The notes below the pieces were generated by a model that made no database searches, was not told the DNA's origin, and saw only the letters and a list, made by a program, of their open reading frames with translations. 64,000 nucleotides of DNA. Origin: Balaenoptera acutorostrata (lineage: Eukaryota; Chordata; Mammalia; Artiodactyla; Balaenopteridae). Each line of letters starts with the position of its first letter. Position 1 is the first letter of the stretch. This document shows positions 47,281 through 60,714 of this stretch, piece after piece. Both the position numbers and the translations under genes were made by a program. The stretch lies in NCBI RefSeq assembly GCF_949987535.1, contig NC_080080.1, positions 57,076,668 through 57,140,667 on the forward strand. The letters run 5' to 3'.

Positions 47281-48469
47281 AATTTCCCTTTTGCCATATA
47301 ATGTAACATAATCACAGAAGTAACACCATAGGGTGAAAATCATCGAAGTCATTTTAAAATTCTGCTTAGCACAAACAGGTATTAAAATCTTAGTTGTTAA
47401 AAGAGCAAGTGATAAAAAGATGTTGGTTTTAAAGAATAATAGGTTTAGTTTAAAATAAACCCCAAATGAAGGCAAAAAGCTATTAATGACAATTTTAGTT
47501 ATGTGTAAAATTTCAGTATATAACAATATACATACAACATGCAAATGATAATGGTTTTGTAGTAGAGGTTTTGAGGATATTAATCTACATAGCTGATAAC
47601 CTAAGTAAACCATCTAAATTTTACTTCACAATATAAGACAAAAAATAGTGTGGATAAAAGCAGAAAATTAAAAATGGTTTCACCATATAAATTCTATGCA
47701 TTATTTGAAAGTGTCCAGTAATCATGTAATGATAAGATAAATTAGTATTGAGGTAAAATTTACATGTAAGAAAATCTTAAAAAAAAAAAAAGAAAAATAA
47801 CTTAAAAAAAAAAAAGAAAATCTAAATAGATTATAAAATAAGTTCTTATAAAAGATGTCAGAGTCTATTTTTGCCCATTTCGCTCTTAGCACTAAAAAAA
47901 AATTAAATTAAAAAAATAAATGAAAAGAAAACTTTACCTTTAATGTAACTATGCAATAGACACTATCTGAAATTGAAATAGTATGATTATCTACAAAATG
48001 GAATGAAGTGTGGTCCAAATCAAGGACAACACCAATTACCATATACCAGCCAAGATGTTTGACAAGATGCATTATTCTCATATATTGTGACCCCCAAAAT
48101 AATTTACATAATCCTTAAAAACTCTAACACCACTCCTGTTCTTGAAGCCATGTGAAAAACACCATTGACAGGCCAGTGGCAGAGTCAGGAAAGATTCCTA
48201 TTGGTCCTTAGGGAGAGTGGAACAAAAGATGATAAGACTCAAACATGCTGTCCCTATCATTTTCTGTGACTCTGCTTGAAATCAATAGAAGTAGCAAGAA
48301 CTTGAAGAGTAAAAGAGAGAAGCCACAGTCACCATCCGGCTGTTGACCAATATCAGTTCAGCAGAGTTAAATAAGCACAAAACCAACAGCTCAAAATGCT
48401 GGTGGCTGTCTTATAAGGTCAAGAGAAATGTCTGCTTGAGATGCTCTACCTCTAAATTTTCTTAATGTT
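47281..48469. other. Unassigned sequence with A-rich runs
   Basis: No gene is recognised. Between 47778 and 47930 there are three A-rich tracts (12-13 A each, separated by gaaaataactt-type words), which may be decayed retroposon tails. A 117-codon frame on the minus strand (47260-47613) is AT-rich, has no recognisable domain and partly overlaps the repeat at 46825-47280. Confidence 0.4.
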
Positions 48470-48750
48470 TTTTGATTACTTGTGTCATCCAAATCTCTGC
48501 TCACATATAATGCTCACAGCTACATTTCCTGACCAACTTATCAATCAATCCCCTTAACTGATTTTTTCAGATAACATTAATTGATCCTAAAATCACGTTT
48601 ACCACATTTTCTACCAGAATATATGCTCTAATAGTGGAAGAAGGAATTTCTCCTACATATTTTACTGCTTTACCCTTAGCATTTAGAATAATGTCTATTA
48701 TATGTCAGGCATTCAATTTATATTTAATGAGTGAATGGATGGATGACAAA
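48470..48750 (+). mobile_element. L2 3' end
   Basis: It contains aaatctctgctcacatataa, tacatttcctgaccaactta, agaatatatgctctaatagt, the ttactgctttacccttagca stretch, and ends gagtgaatggatggatga. This is the L2 3' terminus in order. Confidence 0.75.
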
Positions 48751-48826
48751 TTAAAACTTATTTTTTAAATGTGTACTTGAAAGAGAAACATCAAATTCAC
48801 CATGACAGTTGCTTCTGAGGAAAAAT

Positions 48827-48945
48827 CAGAGAGAGAGAGAGAGTGTGTGAGAGTGAGAGAGCAAGAGAGAGAGAGAATGAATTATGGAGAGAGAGAGAGG
48901 AGAGACAGAGACAGTCAGAGCGAATGAGACAGAGAGAGAGAGAAA
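48827..48945. repeat. GA-rich microsatellite (purine tract)
   Basis: An interrupted (GA)n run of about 120 bases containing gtgtgtgagagtg, acagag and gagcgaatgagac interruptions. The 69-codon Arg/Glu-rich frame crossing it is a translation of the repeat. Confidence 0.95.
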
Positions 48946-49359
48946 AAGAAAATATGTTCTCACAAGCTGTGGTTTGCCTTTTATTTTCTTATAAAAGGGA
49001 TCCAAAGAGGACTATAACTTTGGGGCAAACACTTATTTTATCAAAAATTTGAGTTTAAAAATGATAAAATATTGACAAATGTTCATTCTGAATGGTAGCT
49101 ACACAAGTGTTCAATGTTTGTAGTATATTATTCTCTATGCCATTTGGGAGTTATAAAAAAATTCAAACTTTAAACATTTCAAGCATATTAATTTAATGCA
49201 AAAATAACAAAAAATTGGTTTGTTTACAGATTACCTTAGAGATTAATGAAAGAAAACACACATATACATTAATAGCAATAACAACAGTAAATAGACAATA
49301 CAGAAGTAAGGAATTCTTAAAACAAAAATGCAACAAAAATAAATGACAGTAATAAGAAC

Positions 49360-49384
49360 ATATATATATATATATATATATATA
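49360..49384. repeat. (AT)n microsatellite
   Basis: A pure AT run of about 24 bases. Confidence 0.95.
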
Positions 49385-49429
49385 ACATGTAATACATTAT
49401 ATTCATTATAATTAATAAAAATATATTAT

Positions 49430-50890
49430 AAATGGGAAGAACAAAATTGGAAGACTCATATACCTCCTAATTTCAAAACTTACTGCACACCTCCAATAAT
49501 CAAGACAATGAGATATGGCATAAAGTAGACATTTAGATCACTGGAATAAAATAATAAGAGCCCAGAAATATATTCTTACACCTTAGGGTCAATTGATTTT
49601 CAACAAGGATGTCAAGGCACTTCAATGGGGAAAGAATCATTTTTTCAACAAATAATGCTCAGAAAATTGGATATCCACATGCAAAAGAATGAGTTTAGAC
49701 CTCTACTTCATATCATATATAAGATTAACTTAAAATGGAGCACAGATCTAAATGCAAGAGCTAAAATTAGAAAAATTTTGGAAGAAAACATACGAGTAAA
49801 TCTTTTTGACATTGGATTAGGCAAAGCATTCTTGAATATGACTCTAAATGCTAAGATTACAACAGAAAAAAAATAGATAAACTAGATTTCATTGAAATAA
49901 ATAATTTTGTGCTTCAAAAGACAACACTAAGAAAGTAAAAAGACAATCCATAGAATATGAGACTATAATGCAAATCTTATATGTGATAAGGAACTTATAC
50001 TCAGAATATATAAATAACTCATAACCCAATAATAAAATGACAAATAATCCAATTCAAAAACGGGAAGAGGATTGAATAAACATTTTCTGCAAAGAAGATA
50101 CACAAATGGCCAATAGCCACATGAAAAAATGTTTAACATCATTAGTCACTTAGAAAATGCAACTCAAACCAAAATGAAATATTATTTCATCCCACCTAGT
50201 GCCTATTAAAGAGACAGACAATGACAAACATTGACAAGGATGTGAAGAAACAGGAATCCTCATATATTGCTCATGGAAGCATAAAATGGTGCACTTGCCT
50301 TGTAAAATAGTTTGGAAGTTCCTTAAAATGTTAAACACATATGTTTAACAAAATGTTACCACAGTGCCCAGCAATTCCAGTCTTTGGTATACAGCCAAAA
50401 GAAATGAAAACACTTTCATACAAAATCTTGTACATGAGTGTTCACAGAAGCCTTCAAAATATATAGAAAAAAAAAAAAAAAAAATGGAAACAACCCAAAT
50501 GTCTCATCTGGCAACGAAAAGGAATGAAGTGATAGTATATACCACAATGTGGATGAACACAAAAAACATTTTTCTAAGTGAAAGAAGCCAGACAGAAAAG
50601 ACCAGATATTGTGTGATTCCATTTACATGGAATAGACAATCTTAGAGAGACAGAAATTAGAGCAATGGTTGCCTAGCAGCGAGGGTAATGGTGGGGAAAA
50701 AATGGAAAGTAACTGCAAGGGGTATGGCATTTCTTTTTTGGAAGGCAAAAATGTTCTAAAATTATATTGATTGATTGATGATGGCTGCATAACCCTGTGA
50801 ATGAAGATACTAAAAAAGGATTGAATTGCATACTTTAAATGGGTAAATTTAAATGAGTACAATGTATGGTATATGAAGCTATTGAAAAAT
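49430..50890 (+). mobile_element. Old L1 ORF2 C-terminal half plus 3' UTR
   Basis: In order: ggaagactcatatacctcct, the caattgattttcaacaagga stretch, a translated RAKIRKILEENIRVNLFDIG segment (49785 region), the aggatgtgaagaaacaggaa stretch, and cacatatgtttaac. The 3' UTR ends gcatactttaaatgggtaaa, tttaaatgagtacaatgtat. Several frameshifts and stops break the ORF, and a 20-base A run at 50467-50486 is internal. It is an older L1M-type copy than the 45.5 kb element. Confidence 0.8.
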
Positions 50891-51689
50891 ATGAGTAGAA
50901 TCAACTCATCTATTTATTGGAAGGAAAAAGGAATGTCAGACTAAATAAAGAAGAAATATCCATTTTTTATGTAATATTTAAAAACTGCATCTAAAGAAAA
51001 TAGTTCAGAAACTTTGCAAGTAACAGATTATACAAATATACATCAGAAAGAAACAAAAGGCAGAATTCATGATATTAATACCAGACAAAATTGAAATCTG
51101 GACAAAAAACATTAAGAAAACAAGCTTTGTCTTATACATGAAATGTTTCAAATATACTTTAAAAATCATGTAGCATAATATGATGAACAGCTATGTACCC
51201 TCCACTCAACTTATGCAAATCTTAACTTTATGCCATATCTACTTCAGGTTTTCTTTTCTTTTGTTCTATTTTTGTGTATGGAACTCTGTGTGTCCTCCCT
51301 CATCCTATTTCTCTGCCTCCATCCTTTACCTTTCTAGGTACCTTCTCTTTAGAGAAAATCTTTTACAAGGTCATATTGCAACAGTGTTCATAGCCACATA
51401 GTTCATAAAAGGAAAAAATTATAAACAATATAAAGTTCCATCGATCTGTATATTGAAGAATATTCTTGCAACTCCATATGTTATGGAAATTAAAAATGAA
51501 TGAACTAAGGCTACATCTATCATTTAAAAAATATATTATTAAATGAGAAGAAAAACCAAGTTAGGATATTATTTATAAAATGTGCAAAATCCTGCCAAAT
51601 AATAATATGTATATATGATTTGAAAATCTATAAAGTATTAAAAGCAAGTTAAGAAATAATAAAAAATAAAGTCATGTGTTATTTTTACT
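50891..51689. other. Unassigned sequence
   Basis: Words near 51160-51230 (agcataatatgatgaacagc, tatgtaccctccactcaact) resemble a common old repeat that I cannot name. There is no gene. Confidence 0.4.
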
Positions 51690-52700
51690 GTGCAAAAGAT
51701 TTAAATTTTAATGAGATCTATGTATCAATTGGTTCTTTTATGAATTGTGATTTTTTTTTTCTCCTCTTGAAACTATCCTTGTCAACCACAAGATTATAAA
51801 TATAATAGCCAATATTTTCTTCTCAAAGTTTTTAAAGGTTTTCTCTTTTGTATTAAGGTTTTATAACCTAGCTAGAATTGATCTTTATGCATGGTAGAAT
51901 TAGAATCTAAATTTATTTTTTCTATAAAGTTAATCAATTGTCCCAGACCATTTATTATATTCTTTCTCTATTGATGTGCAATGCCCCATTTGTCATGTAT
52001 CAGGCCTCCATATATTCACAGACTGTTCTAGAGATCTTTGTTACATTGATCTATTTTTATCTCCACCCTAATATTACTCTGTCTTTATTTTCCTACATTT
52101 ATAGTAAGCTTATATATAAGGAAAGTTCCTCCAACTTCTTCAAAAAAGTCTTGGTTCTTCTTGATCTTAGATCTTATGTGTAAACATTAAGATCAGCTCG
52201 TTAAAATTTTGTGAATATTATAATCCCTAAAATGGCATATCCCTCACTTAATCAGATTTTCTTTTCTATCTTTAAATGCTCTTCTATAATTTTCTCCATA
52301 TATACATTGCCATATTTTATTAAGTTTATTCCTAGATACTTATTCTTACCTTATTTGGGAATATGTAAAGTCTTTATCAATAAAGTACAGGCAAACAATA
52401 AGTAGTCAAAAACTTTTAAATGCCATTATTAAAGTATTTTTTGTTATATTCTCTACTAGTTTTTAATATTGTATAAGGATGATTTTGAGTTTTTGCCTTT
52501 TGATTTTGTTTGTTAGAACACTTACTTCACTATTTTATTATTCACGAGGCTCTTTTGTGATGTTCTTGGATATGCTACTGGTTTTAATATATTTTATCAC
52601 TTTATGGATATAATCTTCAATTTTTAGTTTCCTAAAATATATATCTTGAATAAATGTTAAATTGTTCAAAGGTTTTCCTTTTATATTTTTCTTTAATATA
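51690..52700 (-). mobile_element. Old L1 ORF2, antisense
   Basis: The T-rich strand carries reverse-complement L1 ORF2 words: tttgttacattgatctattt near 52038, gtcccagaccatttattata near 51941, ttcctagatacttattctta near 52330, then ggatatgctactggtttta near 52568. It is heavily decayed. The 64-81 codon plus-strand frames here are antisense translations. Confidence 0.65.
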
Positions 52701-52711
52701 TTAGTATTATT

Positions 52712-53105
52712 CCATTACTGGTTGGGTTTCTCAGCATGAAGATTCTGAGATGGAAGTTAACATGTAGAAAGCTGATCAGATCTGGAATCATCATCTATGA
52801 AAAGAAAGGGAAAGAAGCAGGACTGGACAGAGGGAGAAGTTAGGCTGTAATAAAAATCTCAAGAAAAACATCAGCTAACACCACAAGAAGCTCCAAAGGG
52901 GCCATGTACTTGAAATCCCCCATGGACCAGTCATTTGATGCAAGTTATTTAGGAAAAGAGATTTGACCATGGACAAGGTGACTCTTCAGCCAGTCATTTT
53001 TGAAAATGACCAGTAACTGAGGTCTAACTGATCATAGCATTCCCAGACACTAGGAAAATAGTCCTTAAGTCCAGAAGGAGTAGCTAGTCATACATCACAG
53101 TATCA
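52712..53105 (+). repeat. Unclassified dispersed repeat, copy B
   Basis: Partner of 39395-39840, with which it shares word order in the same orientation. The best-matched part is tatgaaaagaaagggaaaga followed by agcaggactggacagaggga. No recognised transposon ends. Confidence 0.55.
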
Positions 53106-54085
53106 GCTAAATATATACTTCAATAATAAATTTTGTGGTGTTGAACTTCCTCAGATTACTGGGATAAAACATATTTGATCATAATGTGATTTTTATATAC
53201 ATACTGATAAATTCAGTTTGCTAATATTTTAAACTGTTTTACAAGCACTACTGAGTTTTATTTGCTAATATATTCTTTCCCATCTTTAAACATATTCATA
53301 AGTGATATCACTATACTTTTTATTCATTTATTTATGGAATATTTATTGAGTGCTTTCTATGTGGCATATACTATTGGAGTGTCTCACCCTCTGTATGTCA
53401 CCCCCCTCTGTCAAGCTCTTTTAATGATGCCTGTAGCCAGCCCTACCTGTCAAGAATATGGCTTTACTCCTGATGTGTTGAGGGATATGGCAGAGCCAAT
53501 CAAGATACTTCGGGCTCTTGGAGATCAGCATAACCCCCAGATGAACTTGGAGGCAGTTTTTTTCTGCTAATCTTGTGAGCAGGGTACCACCATAATCTTT
53601 GTTTACAACCAATGAAATATTTTATGTGAAAACCCAATGTTTGAAAACCTCAATGATCTTTAATGATAGGAACTAAACTCTGGCATCTGCCACTCATTTA
53701 TTAACCTAGAGGCCAGTAAGACTCACAAAATCAGCTCTTCTTACCACTGTTCATATTCTACCCTGTAGAGACATGTGCCCTTTATTTGAGCCTATCTATA
53801 TCTCTGTATTTGTTTTTATTATGTTATATAGTATTAGCATTTAGATTTAAATGTGAGCATTAATTCATTTCACCATCTTGTCCTTAAATATCTGAGAAGC
53901 ACATTAAATGATAAATAATGTAGTACTGCCTTGACTCTCATTGCAACAAATAATAGCATCTATAACCAGACATAAAATTATTTAGTGAAAGAAAGAATAT
54001 ATAAGAATCTAATAAATCTAATAATAAGGTGAATCTAATAATTATTTTTCCATCTCTGCAGCTTGGAAATGCAATTTCTTTTCAT
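53106..54085. other. Unassigned sequence, with an L2/MIR-like scrap at 53323-53380
   Basis: The stretch tattcatttatttatggaat, atttattgagtgctttctat is the complement of an L2-type 3' terminus. A less AT-rich block follows at 53380-53610, open for 102 codons on the plus strand and 63 on the minus strand, but neither translation is recognised. Confidence 0.4.
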
Positions 54086-54291
54086 AAACATTAATGTTTT
54101 AGGCACTTTTATGTATTACCTTATTTAAGCCTCAAAACGACCCTATAATATATATGCCATCATTCTATCATTTTAGAGACAAGGAAACCAAAACACAGAG
54201 AAGTTAAGTAACATCTTTAAAAGACACACAGCTGCTAATTAGTGAAGCAAGAATTCAAACCTAGGTATCTAACCTCAGAACCAAACTCTTG
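54086..54291 (-). mobile_element. MIR SINE, antisense, truncated by an L1 insertion
   Basis: Complement-of-MIR order: cttatttaagcctcaaaacg, attttagagacaaggaaacc, cagagaagttaagtaacatc, then cacacagctgctaattagtg and caaacctaggtatctaacct. It stops exactly where the large L1 begins. Confidence 0.85.
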
Positions 54292-57200
54292 AGGGAGTGG
54301 CCAAGATGGAAGGGTAGGAAGACCCTGAACTCACCTCCTCCCATGGGCACACCAAAATTACAAGTATTTACAGAGCAACTATCAGTAAGAATGATCTGGA
54401 GACTAGCAGAAAAGATCTTCTACAAGTAAGTCATAAAGAAGGAACCACAACGAGATGGGTGGGAGAGGTAGGGACACTGCATAGTCAAAACACATAACCC
54501 TGGCTAGGTGACCCATAATGGGAGAATAATTATAATTGTAGAGGTTCTTCTCAAAGAATGAGGGGTCCAATCCCCACATCAGCCTCCCCAGTCCAGAGGT
54601 CTTACACCAGAAAGACAAGCCAGAATATTTTGCTTTGAAGGCCAGTGGAGCTTAATTTGGGGAGACCAAGAGGGTTGTAGGAAATAGACACTCCACTCTT
54701 AAAGGGCACACCCAAAATATCACATGCTCCAAGACCCAGGGCAGCAGGAGTAATTTAAATGAGCCTGGTCAGACACACTTACTCATCTTAGAGAGACTCC
54801 TGGAGTGGCAGGAGCAACTGGGACTCACCCTGGGGATATAGATGCTGACAGAAGCCATTTGTGGGAGCTAATTTTACCACAAAGACATGGGTGCTGGCAA
54901 GTGCCATTTTGAAACCCTCCCTTTAGCTTATTAGTGTCAGGGCAAGACCACCAACTAATATTTTCCAAAGTTAGGACAGCTTAAGAGACCACTGTGACAA
55001 CATCAAGTATAGTAATAGTCATATTATAGGGATCTCAGAAGGAGAAGAGAGAAAGAAAGTGTCAGAGAACATATTTTAAGACATTAATAGATGAAAACTT
55101 CCCTAATGTGGGGAAGGAAACAGACATCCAGGTCCAGGAAGCAAAGAGAGTCCCAAATAAGATCAACCTTAAGAGGACCACATCAAAACACATTGTAATT
55201 AAAATGGCAAAAAATAAAGATAAAGAGAGAATATTAAACCAGCAAGGGGAAAGCAACTAGTTATATACAAGGGCACTTCCATAAGATTATCATGTGACTT
55301 TTCAGCAAAAAATTCTTCAAGCTAGAGAGAGTAGCATGATATAATTAAAATGTTGAAAGGGAAAAACCACAAGTAAGAATGCTTTACCTGGCAAGGCTTT
55401 TATTCAGATTTTACAGAGAGATCAAAAGTCTTACAGAAAAGCGAAAGCTAAAAGAGTTGTGCACCACCAAACCAACGTTATAAAAAATATTAAAGAGACT
55501 TCTTTAAGAGGAAAAGAAAAGGCCACAACTAGAAATATGAAAATTACAAAAGAAAAAGCTCATTGGTAAAGTCAAATATACAGTAAAGGTAGTATTTAAA
55601 CCACTTATAAAGCTAGTAGGAAGGTTAAAAGACAAAAGTAGTAAAAAAAATTTATATCCACAATACGGATACACAAAACAGAAGGATATAAAATATGATG
55701 TCAAAAGAAGTAAATGTAGGTGACAGAGTAAAAATGCAGGGTTGTTAAAGTGCATTTGAACTTAAGAAATCAGAAACAGAACTATATATATACTTTATGG
55801 TAACCACAAACCGAAAATCTATAACAGATACACTCAAAAAAGAGAAAGGAATCCAAACATGACACTAAAGATAGTTTTCAAATCACAAGGGAAGAGAACA
55901 TAAGAAGAGGGAAGGAAAAAAATGAACTATGAAAAAAACTGGAAAACAATTTTTAATGGCAGTAATATATAACTATCAATAATTATTTTAAATATAAATG
56001 AACTAAATGCTCTAATCAAAACATAGCGGCTAATAGAAAGGAAAACAAGACCCATATATATACTGCCTACAAGAGACTCATTTCAGATGGAAAAAGGTAT
56101 TCCATGCAAATGGAGACAAAAAGCCAAGATAGCAATACTTATATTAGGCAAAATAGACTTTAAAACAAAGACTCTAACAATAGACAAAGAAGAATATTAC
56201 AAAGTGATCAAAGGCTCTATCCAGCAAGAAGATGTTACAATTGTAAATATTTATGCACCCAACATACGGGCACCTAAATACATAAGGTAAATATTAATAG
56301 ACATAAAAGGAGAAATTAACAGAAACACAATAATAATAAGGGACTATAAGAAGACCCCAATTACATCAATGGACAGATCATCCAGACAAAAAATAAGAAA
56401 CACTGGCCTTAAACAACACATTAGTTCAGATGAGTTTGATAGCTATATATGGAACATTCCATCCAAAAGCAGCAGAATACACATTCTTTTCAATGCACAT
56501 GCAACATGCTCTGAGATAGAACACACACTAGGTCACAAAAGGAGTCTCAGTAAATTTAAGAAGTCTGAAATCATATCAAGTATCTTTTTGGACCACAAAG
56601 CTGTGAGACTACAAATCAACTACAAGAAAAAAATTGCAAAATCACAAACATATGGAGGCTAAACAATATGCTATTAAACAACCAATGGGTTAACTGAAAA
56701 AAATCAAAGATGAAATTAAAAAATACCTGGAGACAAATGAAAACAAAAACACAACAATCCAAAATCTATTAGACACAGCAAAAGCAGTTTGAAGAGGGCA
56801 GTTTATAGCGATATAAGCTTACTTCAGGAAACAAGAAAAATGTCAAATATACAATATAACCTTATACCTAAAAGAGTAGAAAAATAGCGAACAGAACCCA
56901 AATTAATAGAAGGAAAGAAATCATAAAGATTAGAGCAGAAATAAATAAAATAGAGACTAAAAGACAATAGAAAAGATCAATGAAACTAAGAGCTGGCTCT
57001 TTGAAAAGATAAAATTGATATACTTTTAGCCAGACTCATAAGCTAGAATTAGAGAGAGGATCCAAATAAATAAAATCAGAAATGAAAAAGGAGAAGTTAC
57101 TACTAACAACACAGAAATGCAAAGGAGCATAAGAGATGACTACAAACAATTAAATGACAATAAAGTGGATAACCCAGAAGGAATGGACAAATTCTTATAA

Positions 57201-59869
57201 ATGTGCAATCTCCTAAGTCTTCATTAGGAAGAAATAGAAATATGAACAGACCAATTATCAGTAATGAAATTGAGTCAGTAATAAAAAAAAAAAACTCTCA
57301 ACAAACAAAATCCAGGACCAGAGGGCTTCACAGGTGAATTCAACCAAACATTTAGAGAAGAGTTAACACCTATCCTTCTCAAACTATTCCAAAATATTGC
57401 AGAGGAAGGAATGCTTCTGAATTTATTCTGTGAGGCTGGCATCACCCTAATACTTAATCCAAACAAAGATACCACAAAAAGAGAAAAATACAGACCAATA
57501 TCACTGATGAGCATAGATGCAAAAATTCTCAACAAAATATTAGCAAACCAAATTCAATAATACATTAAAAGAATCATACAACATGATCAAGTGAGAGTTA
57601 TCCCAGGGATACAAGGATGGTTCAGTTCCACAGATCAATCAATGTGATAAGCCACATTAAAAAATGGAAAAATAAAAATCATATTAGAGAATTCTAAAGA
57701 TGCTACCAAAAAACTACTAGAACTCATCAATGAATTCAGTAAAGTTGCAGGATACAAAATTAATATATAGAAATCTGTTGCATTTCTATACACTAACGGT
57801 GAACTATCAGAAAAGGAAATTATGAAAACAATCCCATTTACAATCACATCAAAAAGAATAAATTACCTGGAAATAAATATAACTAATGAGGTGAAAGACC
57901 TGTACTCCAAAAATTGTAAGACACTGATGAAAGATATTGAAGACAGCACAAACAGATGGAAAGATATACCATGTTCTTAGATTAAAAGACTTAGTATTGT
58001 TAAAATGATAGTACTACTCAAGGCAATCTATAGATTCAATGCAATCCCTATCAAATACCAATGGAATTTTTCAAAGAATTAGAACAAATAATTCTAAAAT
58101 TAGTATGAAAACACAAAAGACCCTTAATCGGCTAAACAGCCTTAAGAAAGAAGAACAAAACTAGAGGTATCATGCTCCCTGATTTGAAACTATACTACAA
58201 AGCTACAGTAATCAAAACAGTATGGTACTGGCACAAAAACAGACACATAGATCAATGAAACAGAATAGAGAGCCCAGAAATGAACCCACATTTATACGGT
58301 CAACTATTCTACAACAAAGGAAGTAAGAATATACAATCAGGAAAGAGAGCCCTTTCAACAAATAGTGTTGGGAAAACTGGACAACTACATGCAAAAGATA
58401 TAAATTTGACTATTTTCTCACACCATATACAATAATAAATTCAACATGGATTAAAGACAAATTTAAGACTTGAAACCATAAAACTCTTAGAAGAATACAT
58501 AGGGAATACACTCTTTTGATATTGATCTTAGCAAAGAAGACATACTGATGGGCAACAGGCACATGAGAAGATGCTCAACATCACTAATCGTCGGGAAATG
58601 CAAATCAAAGTCACATTGAGATATCACCACATCTGTCAGAATGGCTATTATCAAAAAAGATAACAAATAACAAGTGTTGGCAAGGATTTGGAGAAAAGGG
58701 AACCCTCTTGCAGTGTTGGTGGAAATATAAATTGGTGCAGCCACTATGAAAAACAGTATGGAGTTTCCTCAAAAATTTAAAAATAGAACTACTATAAGAT
58801 TCAGCAGTTTCACCCCTGGGTATTTATCCAAAGAAAACAAAAACACGAATTAGGAAAGATATATGCACCCTTCTGTTCTTTGCAGCCTTATTTACAGTAG
58901 CTAAGATATGGAAGCAACCTCAGCGCACATCAATAGATTAATAGATAAAGAAGTTGTAGTATATATATAGAAATAGTACTCAGCCATAAAAAAGAATGAA
59001 ATCTTGCCATTTGTGACAACATGGATAACCTAGAAAATTATGCTAAGTGAAAGAAGTCAGATAGTAAAAGACAAATACTGTATGATTTCACTTTATGTGG
59101 AAGCCAAAAAACAAAGCAAATAAACAAACATAACTAAGCAGAAACAGAGTCATAGTTACAGAATAAACAGGTGGTTGCCAGAGAGGAGGATGTGAGGGAA
59201 ATAAAGAAATAGGTGAGGGAGATTAAGAGGTGCAAACTTTCAGTTACAAAATAAATGAGTCACAAGTATGTAATGTACAGAGTGGGGAATATACTCAATA
59301 ATTTTGTAATATTTTTTCATGGTGACAGATAATAACTAGACTTATCATGGTGATCATTTTGAAATGTGTAGAAATACCAAATAACTAGGCTGTGTATCAG
59401 GAACTAATATAATGTTGTCAGTCAGTTATACTTCAGAAAAAAACAAACAATCAAGCAAACTCATAGAAAAAGAGTTCAGATGTGTGGTTACCAGATGCAG
59501 CATTAGGGGGAGGGAGAATTGGATGAAGGTAGTCAAAATGTACATATTTCCAGTTATAAATAAGCACTAGGGATGTAATATACAACATGATAAATATAAT
59601 TAACACTGCTGTACATTATGTATGAAAGCTGTTATAGATCCTAAGAGATCTCATAACAAGAAAATTTTTTCTTTAATTTTGCATCTGTATGAGATAATGG
59701 ATGTTTACTAAACATTGTGATAATAATTTCATGACGTATGTAAGTTAAACCATTATGCTGTACACCTTAAACTTATACAGTGCTGTATGTGAATTATATC
59801 TCAATAAAACTAGAAGAAGAAAAAAAAAAAAAAAAAGACCTGGAATCACATTTAAAACAACAAAAAAAG
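54292..59869 (+). mobile_element. Near-full-length but dead L1 (old L1M-type)
   Basis: It starts with a typical L1 5' end (gagtggccaagatggaaggg) and ends with 3' UTR and A tracts. The 14 bp target duplication gaacc[a/g]aactcttg lies at 54278-54291 and 59870-59883, with one mismatch. The ORF1-side region spans about 54.9-55.9 kb. ORF2 starts about 55.96 kb. The endonuclease part includes VTIVNIYAPN (56238 region) and LDHKAVRLQINYKKK. Reverse transcriptase pieces start near 57300 (aggaccagagggcttcacag). About 300 bases that should hold the catalytic Asp-Asp motif are missing near 57.66-57.69 kb, and another part is missing near 58.5 kb. Many stops and frameshifts confirm that it is inactive. 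Confidence 0.88.
59455..59836 (+). mobile_element. Second L1 3' end stacked at the tail of the large L1
   Basis: The large L1 already shows a complete 3' terminus by about 59440 (ggctgtgtatcaggaactaa, ttatacttcagaaaaa). Another 3' UTR from a different subfamily then follows (gtggttaccagatgcagcat to tgctgtacaccttaaactta) and ends in an A tract at 59820-59836. It matches the 3' end at 12.28-12.64 kb. It probably inserted into the A-rich tail of the older element. Confidence 0.75.
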
Positions 59870-59883
59870 GAACCGAACTCTTG

Positions 59884-60714
59884 CCTGGAGGAAAATCAGT
59901 TAGAGATGTACAATCAGCAAATCACCATGTTCTGGAAATGAAGACAGAGTTATATTACTGATGATAATTACACTGTATGAATGAATGAGGTTACACAAGA
60001 AGGCATATAGCATGAGAAGGAGCTGAGGTTAAAACTTGTAGAAACCCAGTTTTAAGTAGAGATTAGAGAAAAACAGCAAAGGAGATGAGTAATCAACCCA
60101 GAGATGTGTCTTCCAAGAATCCAAAGTATCCTTCATATAACACAAAATATTATGTTTTGGGTTTAGGGAGAATATAGAACATTTTTTAAATTCCCTGTTA
60201 GAATAAACAGAGATAATTTTCTTGATAATAAAGTTCTACAAAAATAAGGTAGCATTTAAATAGACCAAGTGATTCGAGTAAAGTCTAGAAAGTAGTATTT
60301 TTCAAGTATCATTTAGAATTAATTAAATTGAGTAAGATTATTGCTTCCCATAAAAATTCAAATGAATTTCATCTTGAGATGAAAAGTGCATTTATCAAAA
60401 ACAATATACTAATTTTCCTGATATGCCACGACCCATACATTCAACTTTTAGTAATTTGTAATATATTAGAACAAGATTTAATCACAAATTTCACTGATCT
60501 GGATCAGCATTTAGTTTAGATTCTTAGTGTAATACTGTTTATATTATTTCAAAAAATATATTCAGTTTAGATTCTCAAACACTGTTCAGGTTAATTCTTT
60601 TTTATACACTGATCTTAGATTGAGATGCATACCTTTCTCTGCTTCACACTCACATAATACAATGAGACTTCATAATTAAAAATTTATATTTTGTGATAAA
60701 TTGATTGATACCTG
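59884..60714. other. Unassigned sequence
   Basis: AT-rich sequence with no recognisable gene or repeat. Confidence 0.4.

Noticed and set aside
47260..47613. 117-codon minus-strand ORF
   Set aside because: AT-rich, Leu/Ile/Phe-rich, no domain signature or start context, and partly overlaps an ancient repeat. It is consistent with chance.
48843..49052. Arg/Glu-rich ORF resembling an RNA-binding protein
   Set aside because: It is a direct translation of the GA microsatellite.
54292..59869. Possible active L1 because of its length and target duplication
   Set aside because: Stops in every frame, catalytic region deleted, and sequence of an old subfamily type.
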